Shown: positions 15,514 through 23,621 of the stretch, in pieces
Numbering within the stretch: position 1 is the first letter of the stretch
How the letters are laid out: the number at the start of each line of letters is the position of its first letter
DNA from: Streptomyces sp. NBC_01754
GTDB lineage: Bacteria; Actinomycetota; Actinomycetes; Streptomycetales; Streptomycetaceae
Reading direction: 5' to 3'
NCBI RefSeq assembly: GCF_035918015.1
Contig: NZ_CP109132.1
Coordinates: forward strand, 6,696,001-6,760,000
Length of the DNA: 64,000 nucleotides
Notes under the pieces: model-generated
Databases searched by the model: none
Told to the model about the DNA's origin: nothing
The model's input: only the letters and a program-made list of their open reading frames with translations
Translations under genes and position numbers: made by a program

Positions 15514-16296
15514 ATGGCGCCCAGCACTCCTTCCCGCACCGTCGTCCTGTCCCCGCACTTCGACGACGCCGCCCTCTCCCTCGCCGGGCTCCTGCCCTCC
15601 CTCCCCGGCCCCGTCGACGTCGTCACCGTGCACGGAGGGGCACCCGGCCCGCACGCCCCCGTCTCCTGGTGGGACACCCGGTGCGGCTTCTCCTCGGCCG
15701 CCGAGGCCCACCGCGCGCGCCTCGACGAGGACGCCGCCGCCTGCGCCCTCCTGGGCGTCGGACAGATCGTCCTCGACCACCCGGACGGCCCCTACGCCCC
15801 CGAAGGGGCGACGCTCCACCGACTCGAAGCACTCCTGCGTGCCCTGCCGGCCGACACCCGGATCCTGGCGCCGCTGGGCAGCAACCAGCCCGACCACGAG
15901 GCCGTCCGCCGCCTGGCCGTCGACGTCCTCGCCGACCGCGGCGCACCCCCGCCGTGGGTGTACGCCGACCTTCCCTACACCGGCCACCTCCCCGAATGGG
16001 GCGAACCGGGCGCGAGCGAGGCCCTGGCCCGCAGCTCCATGTGCGGACTGGCCTACCAGGACCTGCTGACCACCCATCGCACCACCGTCCGGCACACCCT
16101 GGCGCTCGACGACGAGCAATGGGCCGCCAAACGCGCGGCGGTCCTCTGCCACGGTTCCCAGCTCGCTCCGATCGCCACCGACCACGGCGGCTTCCTCGCC
16201 CGTACCGGCCCTCTGCGCGCCGAACTGATCTGGTCCCTCGAGGCGCGGGACACCGCGCGGCCCGCCCCGGAACCGGCGAAGGCGGCGGCGTGCTGA
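15514..16296 (+). CDS. PIG-L-family deacetylase
   Basis: A 260-residue zinc-dependent amidase of the PIG-L/MshB (LmbE-like) family, which removes acetyl groups from GlcNAc-containing small molecules. The metal motif reads PHFDDAALS (His15, Asp17, Asp18), a variant of PHPDDE in which the final Glu of the core is replaced. HRARLDEDAAACALLGV and the later NQPDHEAVR with the third His ligand follow. It is cytoplasmic. ATG 15514 lies 43 bases after the DUF1796 gene. Its stop overlaps the GTG of the ABC ATPase by seven bases, tying deacetylation to export. Confidence 0.85.
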   Translation: MAPSTPSRTVVLSPHFDDAALSLAGLLPSLPGPVDVVTVHGGAPGPHAPVSWWDTRCGFSSAAEAHRARLDEDAAACALLGVGQIVLDHPDGPYAPEGATLHRLEALLRALPADTRILAPLGSNQPDHEAVRRLAVDVLADRGAPPPWVYADLPYTGHLPEWGEPGASEALARSSMCGLAYQDLLTTHRTTVRHTLALDDEQWAAKRAAVLCHGSQLAPIATDHGGFLARTGPLRAELIWSLEARDTARPAPEPAKAAAC

Positions 16297-17066
16297 CCGC
16301 CGGCGCCCCCGTGACCCGGCCCGTCGTCCTCGCCGCCCGGGACCTGGTCAAGGAGTACCGCAGAGGAACCGCCGTCGACGGCATCGATCTCACCCTGCAC
16401 GCGGGCGAACGCCTCGGGCTCCTCGGCCCGAACGGCGCCGGCAAGACCACCACCCTGCTCATGTGCCTGGGCGCCGTCGAGCCGGACGCGGGACGTGTCG
16501 AGATCCTCGGCCACCGCCTGCCCCGCCGCCGCGCCGAGGCCATGCGGGGCCTCGGATTCGTCGCCGGATACCTGCCCCTGCCCGACCGGGTCAGGGTGCG
16601 GGAGTACCTGCGGCTGTACGCCGACCTGTACGGGCTGCGCGACCCCCGCGCCGCGGTCGACGAGGCCCTCGCCCGCTTCGGCATCGAGCACCTGGCGGTG
16701 GCCATCGGCACCGAACTCTCCAGCGGTCAGCGGACATTGGTGGGAATCGCCAAAGCCGCACTGCACCGCCCCCGGCTGATGATCCTCGACGAGCCCACCG
16801 CCTCACTCGACCCCGACATCGCCCTGCGCGTGCGGACCGCCCTGCTCGCCCTCTCCGCGGAACAGGGCACGGCCCTTCTGGTCACCAGCCACGACATGGT
16901 GGAGGTGGAGCGGCTGTGCGAACGCGTCGTCTTCCTCCACAGCGGCCGCATCGTCGCCGACGGGACTCCCGGAGACGTCGTGAAGCGCTTCGGCCGGCGG
17001 GACCTGGAAGGCGTCTTCCTGCACCTGGCCGAGGAACGCGACCGAGAAAGGGCCGCCGCCCCATGA
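16290..17066 (+). CDS. ABC-2-type exporter ATP-binding protein (NodI/DrrA-like)
   Basis: A 258-residue single ATPase domain. Walker A GPNGAGKTT spans residues 46-54, the signature is LSSGQ (a variant of LSGGQ), Walker B is LMILDEP, the D-loop ASLDP, and the H-loop His is in TSHDM. It energises the permease encoded immediately downstream (ATGA overlap). The family includes NodI, which exports lipochitooligosaccharides, and DrrA, which exports drugs; sequence alone does not separate these. GTG 16290 overlaps the PIG-L gene; a second GTG seven codons in is possible. Confidence 0.88.
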   Translation: MLTAGAPVTRPVVLAARDLVKEYRRGTAVDGIDLTLHAGERLGLLGPNGAGKTTTLLMCLGAVEPDAGRVEILGHRLPRRRAEAMRGLGFVAGYLPLPDRVRVREYLRLYADLYGLRDPRAAVDEALARFGIEHLAVAIGTELSSGQRTLVGIAKAALHRPRLMILDEPTASLDPDIALRVRTALLALSAEQGTALLVTSHDMVEVERLCERVVFLHSGRIVADGTPGDVVKRFGRRDLEGVFLHLAEERDRERAAAP

Positions 17067-17938
17067 TCTCCTTCGACACCCCCGCCGCCGTGCCGCCCGG
17101 GAGCCCCGCCCTGCGCCCTCCCGTCCAGGCGTCCCTGCACCGCGTGCTGGCCGTCGCCCGCCGGCACTGGCTCGTCCTCAAACGCAGCCCGCACCGCTTC
17201 TTCGACGTCCTGGTCTGGCCACTGGTCGACACCCTGCTCTACGGCTCGATCGGGCTGTTCGCCGCCCAGGCGGCCGAGGCGGCGGGGGGCGTACCCGGCA
17301 CGACGGCCACCGTCACCGTCTACCTGCTCGGCGGGACGGTCCTGTGGCACCTCGTCCACCAGACGCAGATCTCCCTGGCCACCGGCTTCCTGGAGGAGAC
17401 CTGGTCCCGCAACATCCTGGGGCTCCTCGCCACCCCGATGCGTGACTGGGAATACCTCGCGGGCGTCGGGCTGTTCGCCCTCGTCCGTACCGCCGCCAGC
17501 ACCCTCGCCGTCGCCGTACTCGCCTTCGCCGCGTACGCCTTCGACGTCACCACGCTCGGCGTCGGGCTGATCCCCGTGGCCGCCCTGCTGCTCGCCTGCG
17601 GCTGGTCGGTGGCCCTGCTGGTCGTCGGACTGGTGCTGCGCTACGGAAGCGGTGCCGAGGCACTCGTCTGGGGAGCCCTGTCCGTCGTGATGCCGCTGTC
17701 CGGTGTCTTCTACCCGATCTCCACCCTGCCCGCGGCCCTGCGCCCGGTCGCCGAAGCGCTCCCCACCACCCACGTGTTCGCGGTGGGCAGAGAACTGGCC
17801 GCCGGCCACGGCATCCCCTGGCGGGAACTCGGTGTCGCCACCGCCGGCACCGTCGCGCTCATCGTACTCAGCCTCTTCGCCCTCTCCCGCATGCTGCGCA
17901 CCTTCCGGCGCAGGGGGCTGGTCACCCGCTATTCCTGA
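17063..17938 (+). CDS. ABC-2-type exporter permease (NodJ/DrrB-like)
   Basis: A 291-residue membrane protein with about six hydrophobic segments. One follows ARRHWLVLKRSPHRFFDVLVWPLVDTLLYG; others lie around TVTVYLLGGTVLWHL, AASTLAVAVLAFAAYAF, GLIPVAALLLACGWSVALLVVGLVL, ALSVVMPLSGVFYPISTLP and VALIVLSLFALSRML. The FYPISTLP-type loop before the last segments is characteristic of ABC-2 permeases of the NodJ/DrrB kind. It pairs with the upstream ATPase, and together they would export the product of the operon. It is the last gene; the next, MerR-type, gene has its own promoter. Confidence 0.87.
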   Translation: MISFDTPAAVPPGSPALRPPVQASLHRVLAVARRHWLVLKRSPHRFFDVLVWPLVDTLLYGSIGLFAAQAAEAAGGVPGTTATVTVYLLGGTVLWHLVHQTQISLATGFLEETWSRNILGLLATPMRDWEYLAGVGLFALVRTAASTLAVAVLAFAAYAFDVTTLGVGLIPVAALLLACGWSVALLVVGLVLRYGSGAEALVWGALSVVMPLSGVFYPISTLPAALRPVAEALPTTHVFAVGRELAAGHGIPWRELGVATAGTVALIVLSLFALSRMLRTFRRRGLVTRYS

Positions 17939-17989
17939 GGTGCCCCTCCCGTACCCGTAGGCGTACCCGCCGATCACCGGCCGCGGGTC

Positions 17990-18020
17990 TTGAGTCTCCA
18001 GCGACTGGAGAGTGCAGGCT
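17990..18020 (+). promoter_or_regulatory. MerR-type promoter with 19-bp spacer
   Basis: TTGAGT and CAGGCT are separated by 19 bases that contain the inverted repeat CTCCAG-CGA-CTGGAG (17996-18010). The over-long spacer with a dyad between -35 and -10 is the classic MerR-family arrangement and lies just before the truncated merR gene. Confidence 0.7.
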
Positions 18021-18027
18021 GAGGGGC

Positions 18028-18330
18028 ATGGACGACACGACCCTCCACCCGATCGGGGAACTCGCCCGGCGCACCGGTGTGCCGGTGCGGACCATCCGGT
18101 TCTACTCCGACACGGGGGTGGTCGTGCCGGCCGGCCGAAGTCCCGCCGGCTACCGGCTCTACGGCCTCCGGCAGTGGATGGCCGGGCAGTTCGAGCCGGG
18201 CGTTCCGGACCCACGGGTGGAGCGGTACTGGCGGCTGGTCTGGTGCGTCAACGGCTGGCGGACGGTCTCCGGGCTGGTACCGGTGTACCCGTGGCTGGTA
18301 CGGGCGTTGCGGGCCCACCGGACAGCCTGA
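18028..18330 (+). CDS. Internally deleted MerR-family regulator
   Basis: A 100-residue open frame made from the two ends of a MerR-family protein. Residues 1-46 are an intact winged-helix start (PIGELARRTGVPVRTIRFYSDTGVV ... RSPAGYRLYG). From LRQWMAGQF on, it matches the C-terminal end seen in about 250-residue MerR regulators (RVERYWRLVWCVNGWR ... PWLVRALRAH). Roughly 150 codons, including the second DNA-recognition half and the dimer helix, are missing, yet the reading frame is kept and the promoter is intact. It is probably non-functional, or a short protein with altered activity. Confidence 0.7.
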   Translation: MDDTTLHPIGELARRTGVPVRTIRFYSDTGVVVPAGRSPAGYRLYGLRQWMAGQFEPGVPDPRVERYWRLVWCVNGWRTVSGLVPVYPWLVRALRAHRTA

Positions 18331-18561
18331 GTGCCCGGGCCGTGACGTGTGGCCGGTGAGGCGAGGAGCGAGGTTCGCTGCCCTTCCCTCCGGGGGCGGG
18401 AAGGGCAGGGAGCGCTCCCGTCGCCGCTCGGGCAGGGCGGACAGATCCGTACGGCGAACATGGCGTACGGACCGTGACCGATCGTCGCGAGACCGGACTA
18501 CGGGACCTCGGTGAGGGGCAGTCATGTGTCGGCCCGTCAGGACGGCGCGCTCGGGCGCCGG

Positions 18562-19038
18562 TCACGGCTGGGGACCGGCACACCAGGGGCAGTCCGGCGC
18601 CAGGGTGCCGAGCACCGCCAGAAGCCGCGGCGGTTCGACCCGGTCTCGCAGCACGCCCAGTTCCGCCCACGCGATCCAGGCGTGCGTCTCCAAGGTGGAC
18701 CGCTCCTCGGGCAGCAGCCCCGTCCGCACCACCGACGGTCGTTCTTCCGCGTAATGCGCGACGAAGAACGACTCCGTTCCGATGTGCCGCTCGCCTTTCC
18801 ACCGGACGTCACGACGGATGGGCACCGATCGGTCGAGAACCGCCGCCGGGTCAAGACCGGTCTCTTCCGCCAGTTCGCGTCGCGCTGCCACCAGCGGTGT
18901 CTCGCCGGGCTCGACGCCCCCACCGGGCGGCTCCCACAGCCGGGCACCGTCCACCGGGTCCCGCCACCGCAGGAGAAGGAGGCGGTGGGCGGAGTCCAGG
19001 CACAGAACCCGCGCCGCGGGCCGATACGTCGTCTTCAC
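18562..19038 (-). CDS. Nudix hydrolase
   Basis: A 158-residue Nudix enzyme hydrolysing a nucleoside-diphosphate-linked substrate. The Nudix box is complete: G40 GVEPG E46 TPLVAAR R54-E-L-A-E-E-T-G-L, supplying the Mg-binding REAEE-type Glu residues. The family core begins TTYRPAARVLCLD, so I place the start at GTG 19038. An ATG at 19113 would add 25 Arg-rich residues of no evident conservation. There are no operon partners. The 230 bases between it and the MerR gene hold nothing clear. Confidence 0.85.
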   Translation of the reverse strand: MKTTYRPAARVLCLDSAHRLLLLRWRDPVDGARLWEPPGGGVEPGETPLVAARRELAEETGLDPAAVLDRSVPIRRDVRWKGERHIGTESFFVAHYAEERPSVVRTGLLPEERSTLETHAWIAWAELGVLRDRVEPPRLLAVLGTLAPDCPWCAGPQP

Positions 19039-19164
19039 CGCCGTGACGGTACGGCGTGACCGAAGCGCCGACCAACCCCGTCGACCGCACCGGGGGAGCA
19101 GCCGTTCTGCCATGCGTGGACCCGTAACGATACGTGCGGGGTCCCGCGGTGCGACCGGTCCGGG

Positions 19165-19785
19165 TCAGCGCAGTGTCGCGTAGACGATGAGGTTGTCCAC
19201 GGGGTGACCGTCGGCGTCGAACTCCCCGTCGCAGGTGATCAGGCGGAGGACCCGGTCCTTGGTCGCCCCGTAGACCTTGTCCGTGGGGAAGCCGTCCTTG
19301 CTGACGGTCTCCTTTCCCGTGACCGTGAAGTGGTTCTCCTGGCCCGCTCCGTCGGTCACCGAGATGTCGGCACCCTCGGCGATCTCGCGCAGGTCGTGGA
19401 AGACGGCCTTGCCGAAGCGCGTGTCGTTGTGCCCGATGATGACCGCGGCGCCGGGCTCCCCGGGGACGGCTCCGCCCGCGTACCACCCCGCCGTCATGCC
19501 TTCCTCGGCGGGCGGGACCTCCACCGTGCCGTCCTGGTTGAGTCCCAGCCGCATCAACGTGCTGTCTATCCCGAGCGAGGCGACGGTGACCTGGGTCGGA
19601 GCCGGCACCTCGGCCGTTTCCTGGGACGGCGGCGGCGCCGACTGCGCCGACCGCGTGTGGGAGGAGGTCCCGGCGGACGTGTCGGGGGCGTCGGCCGTAC
19701 CGCAGCCGGTGAGCGGTACGAGCAGCAGACAGGCCGCTGCTGCGGACACGGCGATCCGCGACGACACGTGCGGGGTGCGGGGCAT
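19165..19785 (-). CDS. Class F/E-type sortase, lipobox-bearing
   Basis: A 206-residue sortase-like transpeptidase. The N-terminus has a hydrophobic stretch ending in the lipobox LTGC (Cys28), so it may be a lipoprotein anchored outside the membrane. A Ser/Pro-rich linker to about residue 62 leads to the catalytic barrel with His119 (IIGHND) and Cys185 (LITCDGEFDADGHPVDN). I cannot place the third catalytic residue, normally Arg, with confidence. Start ATG 19785 has GGAG six bases upstream. The gene lies 144 bases after a secreted, membrane-anchored small protein that is its likely partner. Confidence 0.82.
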   Translation of the reverse strand: MPRTPHVSSRIAVSAAAACLLLVPLTGCGTADAPDTSAGTSSHTRSAQSAPPPSQETAEVPAPTQVTVASLGIDSTLMRLGLNQDGTVEVPPAEEGMTAGWYAGGAVPGEPGAAVIIGHNDTRFGKAVFHDLREIAEGADISVTDGAGQENHFTVTGKETVSKDGFPTDKVYGATKDRVLRLITCDGEFDADGHPVDNLIVYATLR

Positions 19786-19892
19786 GGGGACTCCGGTGCG
19801 ATGAGCGGACGAGAACGGGGCGGACCAGAACGGGCGGGTGGGCCGGGCCAGGGAGGTGCGGGCCGCCGGGGTGGGGGAGTGGGACGACGGAT

Positions 19893-19918
19893 GGCGCCGC
19901 CCGACGACGGGCGGCGCC
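19893..19918 (-). terminator. Hairpin between small anchored protein and sortase
   Basis: A perfect 11-bp stem (GGCGCCGCCCG, loop ACGA) lies between the two minus-strand genes. It may act as a partial terminator, letting the upstream gene be expressed more strongly than the sortase. Confidence 0.6.
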
Positions 19919-19929
19919 ACCGAGACGGA

Positions 19930-20289
19930 TCAGCCGTTGCGCTGAGCGGCGGACCTGCGGCGCACCACGAGCGTGCCCGCGCCCGCCAGCAGGGCCACGC
20001 CCGCCGCCGAGCCGTACAGCGCGGTGGTACCGGTCGTATCCGCCGGACGCTCTCCGGCGTCCACGCCACCACGCGGCATCGTGCCCGCCGGCGAGGACTC
20101 GGCCGGAACCAGAGACGGTGCCTCGGTGGCCTCACCGCGCTGGGTGTCGGGGACCGGCGTGGCGCTGCCGTCGACGGGGGGCGCCGGTGTCGGCGAGCTG
20201 TCGGCGACGGCCGTGGCGGACGGAAGCAGGACCGCGCCCATGGCGACAGCGGCGAGGGCCGCGGTACGCAGGGTGGGACGAAGGGACAT
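19930..20289 (-). CDS. Small secreted protein with C-terminal membrane anchor
   Basis: A 119-residue protein with a signal peptide (1 to about 29, ending AVA), a Pro/Ser/Thr-rich middle of about 55 residues, and a single hydrophobic segment near the C-terminus (ALYGSAAGVALLAGAGTLVV) followed by RRRSAAQRNG. This is the shape of a cell-wall or membrane-displayed protein. No LPXTG or LAXTG sorting motif is visible before the anchor, though DTTGTTAL sits in that position. Its place directly upstream of the sortase suggests a substrate or accessory role. Function is otherwise unknown. Confidence 0.75.
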   Translation of the reverse strand: MSLRPTLRTAALAAVAMGAVLLPSATAVADSSPTPAPPVDGSATPVPDTQRGEATEAPSLVPAESSPAGTMPRGGVDAGERPADTTGTTALYGSAAGVALLAGAGTLVVRRRSAAQRNG

Positions 20290-20497
20290 GAATGACTCCG
20301 ATTCCAGCCCGGCATCGGTGGAGACGACGCGCGTACGCGCGTCTGGGGCCGGGCATGCCCCCAGACTGAAGGGGAGTTGTGAGAAACCTGTCAGGGCGCC
20401 ATAGGCATCGCGTCAGCCTGCCGGTGCTCATGCACCGGGGCTCGGCGACACTCCCCGCAAACCGCCCTCACCAGCGGGCCCGGCGGCGCCCATCCCG

Positions 20498-22687
20498 TCA
20501 GAACCCGCCGAGGTCCACGGCTTCCGGGCCCGGCGACGGGAGCCGCAGGGTGAAGACCGAGCCCTCACCCAGCCTGCTGGACACACCGGCCGTCCCGCCG
20601 TGCGCCTCGGCGAGCTTGCGGACGATCGCCAGCCCCAGGCCACTGCCCCCGGTACGGCGGCTGCGGGACTTCTCGGCGCGCCAGAACCGGTCGAAGACGT
20701 ACGGCAGGTCCTCGGGGGCGATACCGCCGCCGGTGTCGGCGACTTCCACCACGACCTCGTCCGTGTCCCCCTTCTCCTCCCCGGCGCCGTCCTCCGCCGA
20801 CCCGGCCGTACCGGCGCGCAGGGTCACCCGTCCGCCCGCCGGAGTGTGCCGTACGGCGTTCGACACCAGATTGCCGACTGCCTGCCGCAGCCGCACGGGG
20901 TCGGCCACGAGATCGGGCAGCGGTTCCCGTCCGGTCACCGAAGCCACCGTCAGGCGGACCTCCGCGGCTTCGGCCTGAGCCTGATGGGCTGCGGCGACCT
21001 GGGCGAGCAGGTCGTCGATCCGTACCGGTTCAGGGTGCAGACGCAAGGCGCCCGCGTCCGCGGCCGCGAGGTCCTGGAGGTCGTCGATGATGTGCTGCAA
21101 CTGCATCGCCTCCTCCAGGAGCGAGGTCAGGAACATCGCGTCCGGCTCGGCGATCCCGTCCTGCGCCCCCTCCAGCCAGCCCCGGATGTTGCTCAACGGG
21201 GTACGCAGTTCATGTGCGACATCGCTGACCATCACCTTGCGCTGCTCCTCCAGCCGGGCGCGGTGTGCGGCCATGTCGTTGAAGGCGGTGGCCAGCCGGC
21301 CCACCTCGTTGTCCGTGGTGACCCGCACCGGCGCCGAGTCCTGGCCGTCCCGCATACGCTGCGCCGCACCCGTGAGCGCGTGCAGTGGCTGGACGAGCCT
21401 CACCCCGGCGAGGACCGAGGCGCCGACGGTCAGCGCGAGGACGAGCGCCGCGACCCCGATGATCTTCGCCGTGTTCGCGGGGGACAGGTCGAAGCCCGGG
21501 ACGGTGCCGCCACCCGGGTCGCTGATGAACAGCAGCGCCGGTGAGGCGACGTAGGAGCTGAGCTGTTCCTGGCGGGCGATGCCGACGCACGAGGCGATGT
21601 CCCGGTCGTTCCCACTGTCCAGGGCCGCCGGAGGGACGGCGGGGGCGGGGGAGGGCTCGAGCTCCCGGGGGACGGTGGGCACGGGCGTGGGTTCGTCGTA
21701 CAGCTCGTACAGCCGGGCCGGCGAGGGCTCGCCGTCCGTGTCCCAGGAGAGGTCGAGATCGAGCTGTACGGCTTCGCGCCCCTGCCGGTCCAGACACGCG
21801 TTGACGAGTTCGTTGAGGGCGGTGAGCGCCTTCGCCTCGGTCCTGGTGGGGGTGTTCAGCGCGTCCGTCGAACACCGGATACCGCGCATCCGTTCGGGGT
21901 CGTTGCCCACGACCTGGATCCGGGGCCGTCCGCTCGGGCTCTCCACGAGGTCCGCGGCGACGCCGAACCGGCTGAGGCACTGGGCGGCCTCCTCGGCGGT
22001 TCTCCTGAGCGACGTACGCTCGGCCTCGGGCAGCCGGAACGGACCGACGGCCCGGGGATCGATCCGGTCGTTCCCGGAGCGCGTCACCGTGAGCGTCCCG
22101 GACGCCTCGTCCGTGCCGAGCGACGCCTCCCCGTCCGGTGTCGCGGTGGCCCCGGGTGCCGGGGGGAGACCGGACGGCGTCGTCCCGGAGGATGCTGCCG
22201 CTTCGTCAGCCGTCCGGTCCGCACCGGGTGTGCCGACCGTCATCGGTGCGGCTCCGACCGCCGCCGACCCGGTCCCGGACGTGGTGGCGGCCACGGACAG
22301 CGGGTCCACGACCGCCGAGGCCTGGGGAGGCAGGGCGGGCGGAGGCGGGGAGGACGCGGCGGAGTCGGCGAGGATCTGCCTGCTCTGTGTGGTCAGCGTG
22401 ATCCGCCGGTCCGAGGTGTCGGCCAGCTCGCGCACGGTGTCCCCGACGCCGTCCCAGGTCGCGTGCTCAGCCGCGTATCCGAGGAGGGTGTCCAGGACCC
22501 GGGTGTCGGCGGCGAGGTTGCGGCCCTGCTCCTGTTCGATCGCTCCGGACGTGGTCTGCACGGCCAGCCAGGCGGTCGCGGCGACCGAACAGGACGCGAC
22601 GAGCGCGGACACGGCCAGCAACCGGCCCAGCAGACTCTTGCGCAACGGCAGCCGCCGGCCCCCGTCGTACTCAGCGCGCCGACGCAC
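20498..22687 (-). CDS. Sensor histidine kinase
   Basis: A 729-residue membrane kinase. Transmembrane helix 1 (about residues 20-42) starts an unusually long extracytoplasmic region of roughly 330 residues, with a Ser/Thr/Pro-rich low-complexity stretch and paired Cys (AAQCLSRFG, RGIRCSTDA). It is followed by TM2, HAMP (VQPLHALTGAAQRMRDG), the HisKA box with phosphorylated His492 in SDVAHELRTPLS, and HATPase_c motifs (NLVSNAVRHT, DTGGGI, GGSGLGLAIV). It should phosphorylate the response regulator encoded upstream, which it overlaps by 17 bases. The long sensor domain implies an envelope signal that I cannot identify. Confidence 0.9.
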   Translation of the reverse strand: MRRRAEYDGGRRLPLRKSLLGRLLAVSALVASCSVAATAWLAVQTTSGAIEQEQGRNLAADTRVLDTLLGYAAEHATWDGVGDTVRELADTSDRRITLTTQSRQILADSAASSPPPPALPPQASAVVDPLSVAATTSGTGSAAVGAAPMTVGTPGADRTADEAAASSGTTPSGLPPAPGATATPDGEASLGTDEASGTLTVTRSGNDRIDPRAVGPFRLPEAERTSLRRTAEEAAQCLSRFGVAADLVESPSGRPRIQVVGNDPERMRGIRCSTDALNTPTRTEAKALTALNELVNACLDRQGREAVQLDLDLSWDTDGEPSPARLYELYDEPTPVPTVPRELEPSPAPAVPPAALDSGNDRDIASCVGIARQEQLSSYVASPALLFISDPGGGTVPGFDLSPANTAKIIGVAALVLALTVGASVLAGVRLVQPLHALTGAAQRMRDGQDSAPVRVTTDNEVGRLATAFNDMAAHRARLEEQRKVMVSDVAHELRTPLSNIRGWLEGAQDGIAEPDAMFLTSLLEEAMQLQHIIDDLQDLAAADAGALRLHPEPVRIDDLLAQVAAAHQAQAEAAEVRLTVASVTGREPLPDLVADPVRLRQAVGNLVSNAVRHTPAGGRVTLRAGTAGSAEDGAGEEKGDTDEVVVEVADTGGGIAPEDLPYVFDRFWRAEKSRSRRTGGSGLGLAIVRKLAEAHGGTAGVSSRLGEGSVFTLRLPSPGPEAVDLGGF

Positions 22688-23393
22688 GCGAGGTTCCCTT
22701 CGCCGGGTCCACGAGTTTGTAGCCGACGCCGAAGACGGTGAGCAGCCGGGCCGGACGACGGGGCGAGGGCTCGATCTTCTTGCGGAGGTTCATGATGTGT
22801 ACGTCGACCGTCCGGCTGCTGATGTACCGGTCGAACCCGTGGAGTTCCGCCAGCAGTTGGTCGCGGGTGAACACCCGTCCCGGCTCGGCCGCCATCGCGG
22901 AGAGGAGCCGGAACTCGCCCGGTGTGCACGTCACCCGTACGCCGTCCACCGCCACCTCGTGCCTCCGCGGATCGACGGCGAGCGCCCCCACCCGTACCAC
23001 CTGGTCGTCCTCGCGGTCCGCGTCACGCCGGGTACGCCGCAGAAGGGTCCGCACCCGGGCCATGAGCTCCCGGGGGCTGTACGGCTTGGTCATGTAGTCG
23101 TCGGCCCCCAGGTCGAGCCCGAGCAGGAGATCGTCCTCCGTGGACCGGGCGGTCAGCATGAGGACCGCGAACTCCCGCTGCTCGGCCCGCAGGACGCGCA
23201 GCACGTCGAGTCCGTCGGCCCGGGGCATCATCACGTCGAGGACCAGCAGGTCCGGGGCACCTCGCCGGACCTGCTCCAGCGCGGCGAGACCGTCCGTCAC
23301 CACCGTGACCGCGTGGCCTTCGTGTTCGAGGTAGCGGCGTACCAGCTCGGCCTGTTTCGCGTCGTCTTCCGCGACCATCACGTTTGCGCACAC
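22671..23393 (-). CDS. OmpR/PhoB-family response regulator
   Basis: A 240-residue two-domain regulator. The receiver has acidic pair Glu9/Asp10, phosphorylated Asp53 in LLVLDVMMP, a Thr in MLTARS, and Lys in MTKPYSP. The C-terminal winged helix carries EFRLLSAMAAEPGRVFTRDQLL and ISSRTVDVHIMNLRKKIE. GTG 23393 was chosen as the nearest start before the receiver fold; longer frames add no conserved sequence. ATG 23378 is the alternative. It is the first gene of a two-gene operon with the kinase. The sequence upstream is free of genes to 23621. Confidence 0.9.
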   Translation of the reverse strand: MCANVMVAEDDAKQAELVRRYLEHEGHAVTVVTDGLAALEQVRRGAPDLLVLDVMMPRADGLDVLRVLRAEQREFAVLMLTARSTEDDLLLGLDLGADDYMTKPYSPRELMARVRTLLRRTRRDADREDDQVVRVGALAVDPRRHEVAVDGVRVTCTPGEFRLLSAMAAEPGRVFTRDQLLAELHGFDRYISSRTVDVHIMNLRKKIEPSPRRPARLLTVFGVGYKLVDPAKGTSRASAR

Positions 23394-23621
23394 GCGGACG
23401 ATCGTAGAGGAGGCGTTCTCGCCTGACGGACGGACGGAGTGGTGGGCGGACGGACGGGCGGTCGCCGGCGAAGCGGCCGGCCGTCTCGCGCCCGGCTCCT
23501 TCGCCACGGCCCCACCGACACCGGGACCGTCCGTCACCAGACCGTCCGTTGTCCGAGTCGAGGCGTGACCTGGGCAGGCGCCGGCCTCGCCGCGGGTTCG
23601 CGCGGTCCGTGGCGATGGCGG

